Below the pieces are notes generated by a model. That model had not been told where the DNA came from. It saw only the letters and a list, made by a program, of their open reading frames with translations, and searched no databases. This document shows, in pieces, positions 1 through 8,618 of a DNA stretch of 64,000 nucleotides. This DNA comes from Enterocloster aldenensis (lineage in GTDB: Bacteria > Bacillota > Clostridia > Lachnospirales > Lachnospiraceae). The translations under genes and the position numbers were made by a program. How positions within the stretch are numbered: position 1 is the stretch's first letter; every line of letters starts with the position of its first letter. Location of the stretch: positions 186,470 to 250,469 of the forward strand of contig NZ_QVEX01000002.1 of the NCBI RefSeq assembly GCF_003434055.1, written 5' to 3'.

Positions 1-8
1 ACCTTCTC

Positions 9-704
9 CTAAAATTTTTTCTTGTTTTCTTCCGGCAAATACTTCACCAGTTCCTCTACCAACCCATACACCTTCGTTCCTGGTGCAATATCTGCCGGCA
101 TTTTGCCTTGTCCATCTTTCATGATACGTTTCGCATATCGAATTGCCAATTTCGGATTCCCTTTTTCCATCAGAATATTGAAAATATCTTTCATGTTCTT
201 CTGATATTTTCCTATCCCCAATTCTCTGAACTTATCATTCAGGAACGCAATATACTCTGTCCGGTGATTATTTGCTGTGTAATACGCAAAATGCAGAAGA
301 AACCAGAACTCAATACACTCATTGCTCCATGCAGCATGGTACTGCACATCCGGATTTTCCTGATTCAATCGTTCCGCTCTCTGCACTACACCATTAAAAT
401 CTTTTGCCGGAAAGCTGTCTTTCTCGTATACACACCAAATCTGCCCTTTCTCGATTTTGTTCTTCTTCACATACTTCTCAGCCATTCCAATTACACGCAT
501 CGTTTCCGCCTGACATGGCTCTATTTCAATAAGCACCATATCTCTATAAATTGGATTGTCTTCAATACATCGCTTAAATCCCTCAAAATATAATGGCTCG
601 GTCTGCTAACCTTCGCAGAAGATATAGTACCGGAATTCTTTTTTCTCCAAATGTTCCTGCCGACGCTTTTTCTTCCACGCCTCCATTCCAGCTTTCTTAG
701 GCAT
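9..704 (-). pseudogene. RloB/AbiLii-like defence protein, interrupted by an in-frame amber stop
   Basis: Reading back from ATG at 704, one frame runs to 9 and is broken only by TAG at 606-608. The product is a basic N-terminus (MPKKAGMEAWKKKRRQ), then FRYYIFCEG, the stop, then QTEPLYFEGFKR and a 176-residue remainder that could start at ATG 539 only with a weak ribosome site. The EGxxTEPxYF motif is characteristic of the RloB / AbiLii family (TOPRIM-like), partner of an AAA ATPase in abortive phage resistance. The start overlaps the end of rloA by 8 bases, as in a coupled pair. A single substitution (GAG, AAG or CAG to TAG) explains the lesion. Only readthrough or suppression would give full-length protein. 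Family assignment is by motif and neighbour. Confidence 0.82.
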
Positions 705-1923
705 TGACCTTCCCCCAATCTATGATTTTTCTGAGGTACGGGTCAGCCCCATACTTGCCTTCCAGATACTGTTTATCAAATTTTGCATCTTTGCGGACAG
801 ATTCTCCTTTATCGTTTTTGAACTCTACCAGAGAATACAGCTTTGAATTCTGCCTGTTTCCTTTTGCGACAAACCAGATTTCATCTCTTCGGAATACTTC
901 GCTGTTCATGGTAGAGAGGTCATGGGATGTAAATATCAACTGTGCCCCATGCCGATTAATTTCCATATCATTGAACATCATAATAATGTGACGCAGTAAA
1001 GCCGGATGGATTTTTGCATCTAATTCATCAATTACCAATGTAGTGCCGGAAGCCAAACTATCTGCAATAAATGGCAGCAATCCAAATAATTTTTTTGTAC
1101 CGCTGGACTCATCGGACAAATTCAGCTCGGATTCATAACCATCCACAATATGTTTGGTATAAACCTCAATCCGTTCATTTTCCATTTCTTCTACACGGAA
1201 ATTTACAATATCCAAATCCATTTCCTGAATCATGTCCAAAACAAGTGACTTCACATCATCAGAATTTGCTATTGCCATCCGTAATTCCTGAATCGAATTT
1301 CCATAATTCAAAAAGTCAATACCATATTCAAACCAATTCAGTATATCCTTTATCACTTCATTTTTTCTGTATGTGATTCCTAAGTAAGAAAGCAATGTCA
1401 GTGTCTCAGAAAGTTCATCACTAATTTTCAACTTTGCAAAAACACCTTTCAACTCAATACCTTCGTCTGATCGTTCAAAAAGCGCCGATTGCCTTCCAGT
1501 ATCTAACTTCACACGATCCATCCTCTCGTAAAGCACGATATCCTTTTTGACCGTTAAGACGTATCTATACTCCGCAGTTTTAGTACGAAAGAAAAGTTCA
1601 AATTCCGTAGGCGCTTCTTTCTCTTCTTCGCCAAACGCGAAAGGTTCAATCAAAATTTTCTTCATTTGAAAAGGATGATAGCTATTATCATCTGTTGCGT
1701 ATAATGGGCGTAATACTTTTGCTGCCAATATATGAAGTGCTTCCAGCACATTTGATTTTCCGCCACCATTAGGGCCATAAATGGCAGATACCGGCAAATA
1801 CAATTCCCCATCCTTGTCTTTGATTACTCTATCTTCGTGTTCTGATATAGCAGTGGCCTGCATATCAAAAGTCATTTCATCCCTAATACTTTTGAAATTT
1901 TTAACAGTAAATTGACATAGCAT
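697..1923 (-). CDS. AAA family ATPase, RloA/AbiLi-like
   Basis: A 408-residue ATPase of the AAA15/AAA21 (OLD-related) kind. It begins MLCQFTVKNFKSIRDEMTF, the usual N-terminal strand. The Walker A is GPNGGGKSN near residue 55, a Walker B-like LVIDELDAKIHP lies near 300, and a TSHD sensor follows about 40 residues later. The start at 1923 is chosen because GGAGGTG lies 8 bases upstream; an in-frame TTG at 1938 would include that site in the coding sequence. RloA-type ATPases act with RloB as a two-gene abortive-infection module (AbiL in Lactococcus). Here the partner is broken, so the pair is probably inactive although this gene looks intact. Confidence 0.85.
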   Translation of the reverse strand: MLCQFTVKNFKSIRDEMTFDMQATAISEHEDRVIKDKDGELYLPVSAIYGPNGGGKSNVLEALHILAAKVLRPLYATDDNSYHPFQMKKILIEPFAFGEEEKEAPTEFELFFRTKTAEYRYVLTVKKDIVLYERMDRVKLDTGRQSALFERSDEGIELKGVFAKLKISDELSETLTLLSYLGITYRKNEVIKDILNWFEYGIDFLNYGNSIQELRMAIANSDDVKSLVLDMIQEMDLDIVNFRVEEMENERIEVYTKHIVDGYESELNLSDESSGTKKLFGLLPFIADSLASGTTLVIDELDAKIHPALLRHIIMMFNDMEINRHGAQLIFTSHDLSTMNSEVFRRDEIWFVAKGNRQNSKLYSLVEFKNDKGESVRKDAKFDKQYLEGKYGADPYLRKIIDWGKVNA

Positions 1924-2100
1924 GATATCCACCTCCAATGTTTATATCCTTATTATACCGCTTTTTCCTTTTTTACAAACACTATTCGAGATATTTTCTC
2001 AAATATGTGCTTATAATTTTTATTTTTAAGACTAAATTAAAACGAGTTTAGTCATAGACCAAAAACATAAATCATAAAATAACCTGCTTTTTTACTCGTT

Positions 2101-2130
2101 AAAAAGAGCCACTCAAATCGAATGGCTCTC
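2101..2130 (-). terminator. Rho-independent terminator
   Basis: On the minus strand AGAGCCA pairs with TGGCTCT across an 11-base loop and is followed by TTTTT. It closes the remnant reading frames to its right. Confidence 0.7.
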
Positions 2131-2430
2131 ACTCCCTGCACATGGCATCTTCCGTTGCGCTGCTTCCTCCTGTAATATCCGTTCCATTTTGATTTTGTTC
2201 ACTTCCACAAATATTTTTGCTATGTAATCGGCAGTTTCCTCCGCCGTATTCGGATTGCGAAAGCGGAAATATTTCAAGCAAGCGGTCATAAATCTGGGCA
2301 TAAGCTGTTTTCTCCGGGTTTTGAAGTTCCTGTAAGGACAGGTTGGTGGTGACTATCAGGGGCTTGTGGCCTTTCTTTTTCCCCGCCTTTTCCCGGTCTT
2401 TGGCAATCCAGTAGCGGATAGTGGCGGCAT
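2113..2430 (-). pseudogene. Remnants of conjugative-element genes (DnaC/IstB-like ATPase C-terminus and an unknown tail)
   Basis: Around 2269-2430 one minus-strand frame reads ...GHKPLIVTTNLSLQEL then IYDRLLE, typical of the C-terminal half of the DnaC/IstB-like ATP-binding proteins carried by clostridial integrative conjugative elements. The frame then shifts into a second fragment (2113 to about 2270) reading NPNTAEETADYIAKIF and ending at a terminator. The second fragment was not identified. Neither has a start codon, ribosome site or full-length domain. They follow directly on the truncated L,D-transpeptidase, so this is a deletion or excision scar rather than a gene. Confidence 0.55.
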
Positions 2431-3270
2431 GGCTGCTCCTTCCGGGTAATAACAGAGCACAGGTCCGAAACTGGTGCGCCAGTATCCGTCATGCATTCCG
2501 ATATTTCCATTAAACGGCATCCAGTATTTGATTGGAGTCTTATAGTCCTTTCCCTTTAAGGTTGCGTTCATCTGCTTGTATGTGATTTCATAAGCACCAG
2601 CCGGGGTACGAAAGCCCTTTGCCTCATCTCCTGACACAAAATCAGACTCAATCAGCAGCTTACCCTCTTTATAAAAAAACATGTGCTGTGATGTGAGGTT
2701 CATCTCCACATAGGTATTTCCAAAATCTGGTCCATCATGACTGGCTGCTGTCTGCAGATAAACCGGCTCCCGTTCCTGGCTAGAGCGTGTTTGAAAATTG
2801 CTTTCCGTCAGCTGTGCGTCCCACTTTGTGGGAGATTTGGTCCCGATGAGGGAGGCGTAGCGGGCTACGTTGACCGAATTGGGACCAAATATACCGCGAA
2901 GTGGGGCGTGCAGATGGCGGGAATGAATTTTCAAACACGCTCTAGCCCCGGATTGTATGATTCCAATCAGCGCCTCTATCTCTGATTTCTTATCAATCAT
3001 CCAGCCATAATGTCCTTTTGTGATGGAAACAACCTGTCCATAAGAAGTTTCCAATTTTTTAGTGCAATAAGCCGTATTAAATTTTACCGATAATTCCCGG
3101 ACATATTCTTCCACCTTGCTCCGGTCAATCGTAACATCTCCCTTATGGTCCGTATCCAGCCATTGGACAATGGTACTGCCGTCCAGGACTTCCCTTTTGC
3201 TCCCAAAACAATATGTTACCCTTATATCCATATACGGCTTCCATTTCTCCATCTGATTGGCCAGAATCAC
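2356..3270 (-). pseudogene. L,D-transpeptidase (PG_binding_4 + YkuD), truncated at both ends and carrying a palindromic insertion
   Basis: Residues 20-105 match the end of a PG_binding_4 (VanW-associated) domain (TYCFGSKREVLDGSTI, SYGQVVSITKGHYGW). After a 54-residue insertion the YkuD domain begins (REPVYLQTAASH, FRTPAGAYEITYKQ, IGMHDGYWRTSFG). The family's catalytic S-x-GC-x-N/R segment is absent: after SFG the sequence changes to unrelated residues that overlap the mobile-element remnant. The usual N-terminal membrane anchor is also missing, and the only start is a GTG without a good ribosome site. L,D-transpeptidases cross-link peptidoglycan outside the membrane. This copy should be inactive. 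Confidence 0.75.
2781..2944. repeat. 164-bp palindromic MITE-like element inserted in frame
   Basis: Two arms of about 64 bases are near-perfect inverted repeats: the left begins TAGAGCGTGTTTGAAAATT and the right ends AATTTTCAAACACGCTCTA. A small CGTAGCGGGCTACG hairpin sits in the centre. Both ends carry TA, consistent with a TA target duplication as made by IS630/mariner-type elements. Counting one TA, the insert is 162 bases, exactly 54 codons, and the host frame stays open. Removing it restores the expected family sequence around QSG..REPVY. The plus strand is also open through the element and encodes a similar peptide, beginning RACLKI and ending NFQTRSS on both strands. Confidence 0.85.
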
Positions 3271-3345
3271 TATTTTTTTACCATCCCCATTTTTCTTTAG
3301 GGGAGTTTTTTTACACCCCCTTCATTGACCATATCCTGTCCCCTA

Positions 3346-4473
3346 TCATACCATATGCTTATCCGCAAAATTCATATACTGGTTCCAATCATACTCGTCC
3401 ATATCATGGTCCCCGGTTTTATGGTGATGCCCCATACTGCCTTCATGAAGCGGGTTTTCCGGCAGGGGCGGTTCCTGCCGGTCCAGCCCTTTAAGACCGA
3501 ACAGCCCATAGACGGGCGATGCCTGTACCAGGGATTCAAACTCAGAAGCAGGGTCCGCCCAGCTGTCATTGGTCTTTGTTGACGTGTATACCAGCCTGGG
3601 CGCCATCAGTGCTACCAGGAAATGCTGGTCAAAGGGCATTTCCTCCTCATGTCCCGCATATTTCTGATAATTCTTCGCAAACCAAAACGGGAAGCGGTTC
3701 AGGATCTGGCTGATGCTCTCTCCTGTTTTTCCCCGGGAAATCGCATCCCCGCTGTTTCCCGAACAGCTGCTGACAGCCATTGCAAAACGCTCATCCTGGG
3801 CCCCGCACCACAGGGCTGTCTTGCCTCCCCTGGAATGGCCTACCACGGCAGCCCTTTTCTCATCTATGAGGGGCTCTGTCTCAAAGTAATCCATCACCCG
3901 GCTTGCAGCCCATGCCCACACCGTAATGGTCCCCCATGCATCGTCCGGGCGGGAATCCTGGTATTCCGGAAACAGCCGGTGAAAACCAATGGAAAATCCC
4001 TCCTCATAATCCGGGGCCACCTCCTGGGTCCTGAACACGGCGCATGCATAACCTCTGGAAATAATGGTTTCAGCCGGGTAGAAGGAACTGTAAAACTCCC
4101 TTGCCGGGTCACAGTTCATTGTGCCCCTGTTGCAGATTTCCACAAAAGCCGGAACCGGTTTATCCGCATTGGCGGGAATGAACACCTCGAAGGTGAAGAT
4201 AAAATTCCGGTCCCCGCGGATTGCCTCAACCTCCACGGTCTTACGGACCGCCCGTCCGTTCATGATTTTCCCGCCCTGCCTGACAGCGGCCACACGTATG
4301 TTGATCTGCACGTCGCCCATATCCGGGAGACATCCATACTCTTCCTTTCTCAAAATCCCTAAAATCTCCGGTCTGCGTTTTCCTGTCCAGTCCTCTGCGG
4401 TTTTCACCTCTGTTCCGTCAAGACAGGTAAATAACGAGGGGACATTCCTCTTGTTTTCTGGTATATGTATCAT
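3346..4473 (-). CDS. CE15-like glucuronoyl/acetyl xylan esterase-type alpha/beta hydrolase
   Basis: A 375-residue protein with no signal peptide, so presumably cytoplasmic. The nucleophile elbow is GHSRGGKTA (Ser about 214), resembling GCSRxGK of CE15 glucuronoyl methylesterases. A histidine-rich GHHHKTGDHDM near residue 350 supplies the likely catalytic His, and DDAWGTITVWAWAASR precedes the elbow as in that family. The start has AAGGAGA 9 bases upstream. It follows the ABC importer on the same strand, and part of the 80-base gap is a fragment of the palindromic repeat. Family knowledge points to removing ester groups from plant-derived uronate or acetyl sugars after uptake. The exact substrate is not determinable from sequence. 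Confidence 0.75.
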   Translation of the reverse strand: MIHIPENKRNVPSLFTCLDGTEVKTAEDWTGKRRPEILGILRKEEYGCLPDMGDVQINIRVAAVRQGGKIMNGRAVRKTVEVEAIRGDRNFIFTFEVFIPANADKPVPAFVEICNRGTMNCDPAREFYSSFYPAETIISRGYACAVFRTQEVAPDYEEGFSIGFHRLFPEYQDSRPDDAWGTITVWAWAASRVMDYFETEPLIDEKRAAVVGHSRGGKTALWCGAQDERFAMAVSSCSGNSGDAISRGKTGESISQILNRFPFWFAKNYQKYAGHEEEMPFDQHFLVALMAPRLVYTSTKTNDSWADPASEFESLVQASPVYGLFGLKGLDRQEPPLPENPLHEGSMGHHHKTGDHDMDEYDWNQYMNFADKHMV

Positions 4474-4497
4474 TTAGGATTCTCCTTTTTCTTATAT

Positions 4498-4555
4498 TCA
4501 TTTCATTCCTGCAAACAGCCTGTGCATCTTGATTCCAATTTTCAGACACGCCTTA
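4498..4555 (-). repeat. Partial (half) copy of the palindromic element
   Basis: On the minus strand the sequence from the permease stop begins TAAGGCGTGTCTGAAAATTG, matching 17 of the first 20 bases of the element at 2781-2944. A weaker match (ATGCACAGG) follows, and then similarity fades. The TA of the element end forms part of the permease TAA stop. A decayed half element is the simplest reading. Confidence 0.5.
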
Positions 4556-5806
4556 GGCTTCCGCCTCCGCCGCTGCCTTTGCATTCTCCTGGGCCTTATG
4601 CATTGCATGCAGCACCAATGCCACGGCAATGACGCCGTTTGATATGATGGTACGGAAATATTCCCCCACCTGGCTGTCATTGAAAATCTTTGTACCGGCA
4701 GCCGGGGCCAGCAAAAACAGCAGCTGGAACAGGACCACTCCGATAAAGGCCTGTTTTACATTGGCCCGGTCAATGGACGCGCCCCCCACCAGCAGTGCGG
4801 CGATGGAGAAGGTTCCCACATTCTGCTGCGCCGTATAGGTGCTGAAGGTACCCATGTTCTGCAGGAAGGCAAACTGCCCCCAGGATGCCAGGACCGTGGA
4901 AAATATGGTTGCAATGATACGTATTTTGTTCACGTTGATACCCGCGGACTCCGCTATGTGGATATCGTTCCCAACGCTCCTGAAATCCTGCCCCAGCTTT
5001 GTGTTCATGACAAACTGGCACAGCAGGCTCACCAGCAGGATAAAAATAAGTGTAATGACCGGGATGCTGCATCTGCGGATGACGGCCGAGGTCACCGGAA
5101 CCACCAGCAGCGCTGCCAGCAGGATACCCAGACAGGCCCATCTGGCAATCTGCTTCACACGCCCTGCTTTCTGTTCCTCATCCTTTGATTTCCAAAGCCG
5201 GAATCCGGTATAGGCAGTGAATATGGCAAAACCGATGATGCACACAGTGGAAAGCGGCAGTTTATACGCCGCATCCAGGGCGCCCTTCATCCCTTCCTGC
5301 AGGTTCAGGGTGTCCTTTACCCCAATGCCCGTGCTGATACTCAGCTGGTCATCCCAGAACGGAATCACGGTTCCCAGAAGCACCAGGAATATAAGCAGAT
5401 ATATGCCCTGGCCGAAATAGCCCGCAATCATGCCGGTAATCATTTCCTGGCCCCTTGTCCTGTTAAATAACCTGCCCAGAAGATAGCCGCAGAGCACGGA
5501 AACCGCCGTACACATCAAAAGCGCCGCCCCAATACCGGCCGCGCCAGTAAGCCGCCAGTGGGTCACGAAGATAAGGGCTGCCTGTGCGCTCATGGCCCCC
5601 ACCACAATGCCGAAGTTCAGTCCCATACCGGTAAGGATGGGTATGATAAGGGCCAGGACCATGATACTGTTCCTCATGACACGGTTAATCAGGTCGCTGG
5701 CAACCACATAGGGATTCTGTCCCGCAATGGTATATGCCGCAATACACAGCATACAAAAGAATAAAACCACAATATTTTCTGAAATCCATTTTTTCATCTG
5801 ATTCAT
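4553..5806 (-). CDS. ABC transporter permease, BPD_transp_2 (RbsC/YufQ-like)
   Basis: A 417-residue membrane protein with about ten hydrophobic segments, starting MNQMKKWISENIVVLFFCML. It contains the family segment TKLGQDFRSVGNDIHIAESAG and VGGASIDRANVKQ, typical of sugar/nucleoside importer permeases. Its ATG overlaps the stop of the preceding permease by 4 bases (ATGA), so translation is coupled. The C-terminus is an alanine/glutamate-rich tail ending at a TAA that lies in a fragment of the palindromic repeat, so the natural end may have been altered. It should form the membrane channel with the neighbouring permease. Confidence 0.88.
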   Translation of the reverse strand: MNQMKKWISENIVVLFFCMLCIAAYTIAGQNPYVVASDLINRVMRNSIMVLALIIPILTGMGLNFGIVVGAMSAQAALIFVTHWRLTGAAGIGAALLMCTAVSVLCGYLLGRLFNRTRGQEMITGMIAGYFGQGIYLLIFLVLLGTVIPFWDDQLSISTGIGVKDTLNLQEGMKGALDAAYKLPLSTVCIIGFAIFTAYTGFRLWKSKDEEQKAGRVKQIARWACLGILLAALLVVPVTSAVIRRCSIPVITLIFILLVSLLCQFVMNTKLGQDFRSVGNDIHIAESAGINVNKIRIIATIFSTVLASWGQFAFLQNMGTFSTYTAQQNVGTFSIAALLVGGASIDRANVKQAFIGVVLFQLLFLLAPAAGTKIFNDSQVGEYFRTIISNGVIAVALVLHAMHKAQENAKAAAEAEA

Positions 5807-6843
5807 TTTTGCCTCGAGCCCTTTCCTAACGCGTACAGAATAATACCATTGCTAATAATCATCCTTACAATATCCGAAATATTGCTTTCCGGCAAAATAA
5901 CATTGGCCACCGGCAGGGACAATGTGAGCAGCCCCTGGAAAATCATGACTCCAAACAATACGTTAAAAATAGATGCTTTTTTATTGGAAGCCCCGCCTAT
6001 GAGCACTGCGGCCACTGCGGAAAATGACATCATTTTCGGCGAATCATAAAACTGCAGGAACCCAAAACTCTGGGCATAGACCAGGATTCCGATACCGCCA
6101 AGGACCGTGGACAGGGTAATGCCCCATATCCGCATTAGGTCAACATTGATTCCGTTGGCCCTGGCAAGTCCGGGGTTCTGTCCCGCGGCCCGCATCATGG
6201 TGCCTGTCTTGGAATGCAGGTAAAGATACATCAGAAAGCACATGGCAAAAAGAAACAGGAAGGTTCCCGTAGGAATGACCAGGTCCCCCAAATGGATCGG
6301 CAGGAATCCATCCAGGATATCCGCCCAGTATTCTGCCAGCGTAACATCCTTCCTGACCCCGCGGCCCATCTGCATCCGCAGGACAAGGTTGTTCAGGGGG
6401 GCGAACAGCCAGACAATGCACATGATGGAAATCATGGTAAAACCAACATAAGTGGCGATGATCATCTCAGAACCCTTGACCCGGTTCATCAGCTGCCCGT
6501 AAAGATATCCGAACACCAGTGAAAAAGGAATGGAGCATATGATTGCCGCGGCAAAGCCCGCAAGCCCCGTCAGCCTCAGGTTCAGGCTGATAAGGCCCCC
6601 GATCAGCCCGCATATGATGCCGATGGGAAGGGCGAAGTTCATGCCTGCGCCGCAGACCATGATCGGCACCATGGTCAGCACCAGCACGCCGTTCATGGCC
6701 ATACGCGTAAATGCCTGGGAAAATAAAGTGGCGGTATTCAGTCCCAGGGCCGGGACCATGCAGGCCACCACAAGGAAAAAGGTCACTGCTACAATCCTTG
6801 TAAATCCAAAATCCTCTATGTATTTCATTAATTTAACTTTCAT
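5803..6843 (-). CDS. ABC transporter permease, BPD_transp_2 (YufP-like)
   Basis: A 346-residue polytopic membrane protein. MVPIMVCGAGMNFALPIGIICGLIGG and HSKTGTMMRAAGQNPGLARANGI are recognisable RbsC-type segments, with ANGINVDLMR and IGGASNKKAS in the usual cytoplasmic loops. GGAGG lies 10 bases before ATG. It lies 2 bases downstream of the ATPase gene and overlaps the next permease by 4 bases. Together with that permease it probably forms a heterodimeric channel. Confidence 0.88.
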   Translation of the reverse strand: MKVKLMKYIEDFGFTRIVAVTFFLVVACMVPALGLNTATLFSQAFTRMAMNGVLVLTMVPIMVCGAGMNFALPIGIICGLIGGLISLNLRLTGLAGFAAAIICSIPFSLVFGYLYGQLMNRVKGSEMIIATYVGFTMISIMCIVWLFAPLNNLVLRMQMGRGVRKDVTLAEYWADILDGFLPIHLGDLVIPTGTFLFLFAMCFLMYLYLHSKTGTMMRAAGQNPGLARANGINVDLMRIWGITLSTVLGGIGILVYAQSFGFLQFYDSPKMMSFSAVAAVLIGGASNKKASIFNVLFGVMIFQGLLTLSLPVANVILPESNISDIVRMIISNGIILYALGKGSRQK

Positions 6844-6845
6844 CC

Positions 6846-8438
6846 TTACTGCACCTCCACTGCGTCCAGGCCGGACATCAAAAGGCCGAATGTCTCATCG
6901 GAATCCGTTGGTTTCAGGACACTTTTCACACGGCCGTCATAGACCACCGCAATCCGGTCGCAGAGGGAACGCAGTTCCACCAGCTCGCTGGATGTAATGA
7001 CAATGGTAATCCCCTTTTCCCGGTTCAGGGTCAGCAGGTAATCCAGTATCACCTTCTTGGCGCCGATGTCAATCCCACGGGTGGGTTCCGATACAAACAG
7101 CATGTCCGGTTCAAATACCACTGCCTTGGCAATACAGACCTTCTGCTGGTTCCCGCCGCTTAAGTCCGATGGATGCTGCTCGCTGCTTACACATTTGATT
7201 CCCAGTTCCCGGACCATATCGTCCGCGGTCCGTTTCATGCTCCTGCGGTCTAACTGCCGGAAGAAACCATAGGATTTGAAAAAACGGTTTTTGATCTGCA
7301 TTGCCAGCAGGCAGATATTCATCCGGATGCTCTCATCCATAAGAAGGCCGATTCCGCTTCGGTCCTCGGATACAAAACCGATCCCGCTTTTAAGGATTTC
7401 CAGGGGACGGCCGAAGGGGAGCTTCTTTCCTTTGTATATGACCTCCCCGGTGGAGGGATATAGGCCGGCTATCCCGTTGGCAATGGCAAGCTTCCCCTGT
7501 CCTGCCAGTCCGCAGAACCCAAGTATCTCGCCCTTATGTATATCGATATCAACGCCCTTCACATTCTCCCCGGGCATCTTAACGCCCAGACCTTTAATCT
7601 GCATGATCGGGCCGTTTTTTCCCATCTCCTCCGGGGGCCTGCCTTCAATGGCTGAAAAGTCAACATTCCTTCCCACCATCAGCTTTGCCAGCCCCACCAC
7701 ATCCACTTCCCCTTTTCCAATGGTGTCCACCAGTTCCCCATCCCTGAGCACCACGATCTTATCCGATATCTCCATGACCTCATCCAGCTTGTGGCTGATG
7801 AAGATCACGGCAACCCCGGCCGCTGAAATCTCCCTGATTGTATCCAGGAGCCAGGTAGATTCCATGTCGGTCAGGACTGCCGTGGGCTCATCAAACACAA
7901 TCAGCTTGATATTCTTCTTGTCGATTTCCCTGGCTATTTCCACAAACTGCTTATAGCCCACCGACATGCTTCCTACCACGGTGGACGGGTCCACCTTCAG
8001 ATGGATTTTATCCAGGGCCTCCTTTGTGTCCGACTTCATATGCCGGCGGTCCAGGGTGCTCATGCTGCTGCCCACCAGGCGGCTGACCACATTGTGTTTT
8101 GTATTTTCACGGTTTAACTTTACATTTTCGGTTACCGTATAGGACGGAAGCAGCATGAACTCCTGATGCACCATCCCAATGCCCAGGTTCATGGCCTGTC
8201 CCGGCGAGACCATCTGTACGGGCTGTCCTTCCCATATGATCTGCCCTTCATATCCTCCTGTATTCACAATGCCGGCCATCCCAAACAGGATGTTCATCAA
8301 TGTGGACTTTCCAGCCCCATTCTCACCTACCAGGGAGACAATCTCCCCTTTGTCCACCTGCAGGCTGACGCCTTTGAGCACCTTGTTCCGATTGAATTCT
8401 TTTACAATATTTTTCATTTCCAGAATTGTATTCTGCAT
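6846..8438 (-). CDS. Sugar/nucleoside-type ABC importer ATPase with two NBDs (RbsA/YufO-like)
   Basis: A 530-residue protein with two tandem nucleotide-binding domains. In the first, Walker A is GENGAGKST, the signature is SVGYKQ and Walker B is LIVFDEPTA. The second is degenerate: GLAGQGKLA lacks the Ser/Thr after Lys, and LFVSEPTRG has Ser where Walker B has Asp, although LSGGNQQK is intact. One degenerate site is usual in RbsA-type proteins. The start at 8438 is supported by AGGAG 7 bases upstream; the open frame extends 45 codons further without a ribosome site. It energises import by the two adjacent permeases. Confidence 0.9.
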   Translation of the reverse strand: MQNTILEMKNIVKEFNRNKVLKGVSLQVDKGEIVSLVGENGAGKSTLMNILFGMAGIVNTGGYEGQIIWEGQPVQMVSPGQAMNLGIGMVHQEFMLLPSYTVTENVKLNRENTKHNVVSRLVGSSMSTLDRRHMKSDTKEALDKIHLKVDPSTVVGSMSVGYKQFVEIAREIDKKNIKLIVFDEPTAVLTDMESTWLLDTIREISAAGVAVIFISHKLDEVMEISDKIVVLRDGELVDTIGKGEVDVVGLAKLMVGRNVDFSAIEGRPPEEMGKNGPIMQIKGLGVKMPGENVKGVDIDIHKGEILGFCGLAGQGKLAIANGIAGLYPSTGEVIYKGKKLPFGRPLEILKSGIGFVSEDRSGIGLLMDESIRMNICLLAMQIKNRFFKSYGFFRQLDRRSMKRTADDMVRELGIKCVSSEQHPSDLSGGNQQKVCIAKAVVFEPDMLFVSEPTRGIDIGAKKVILDYLLTLNREKGITIVITSSELVELRSLCDRIAVVYDGRVKSVLKPTDSDETFGLLMSGLDAVEVQ

Positions 8439-8454
8439 TCTTTTCTCCTGACAA

Positions 8455-8560
8455 ACCCTGTTCATGATATAACATTCATGATATAACCTGCGCTGCCACG
8501 GCACCCCGCCTGTGGCAGGATGCCTGCAGGCCCTGTATAAGGGCCTGCCCGTTACAGGTA
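8455..8560 (-). other. Intergenic hairpins and a short tandem repeat between binding protein and ATPase genes
   Basis: The gap holds two tandem copies of TTCATGATATAAC (about 8461-8487) and two hairpins: CTGCCAC...GTGGCAG (about 8492-8519) and GGCCCT-GTATA-AGGGCC (about 8529-8545). There is no T-run, so they look like mRNA-stability or processing hairpins that keep the binding-protein message in excess. That role is inference. Confidence 0.45.
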
Positions 8561-8618
8561 CAGCCTGGCACAAATGCCAGTGAATCCAGCACCCGCCATC
8601 TGCGCCGGGCCGTACCGG

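Noticed and set aside
606..608. Programmed stop-codon readthrough or recoded amber in RloB
   Set aside because: No stem-loop or readthrough context is evident, and the family normally has a sense codon there; a nonsense mutation is simpler.
2737..2985. 82-codon plus-strand frame over the palindromic element
   Set aside because: It is open only because the element is palindromic and open on both strands; no ribosome site or gene context.
3622..4362. 246-codon plus-strand frame opposite the esterase
   Set aside because: No family resemblance or ribosome site; antisense of a well-supported gene.
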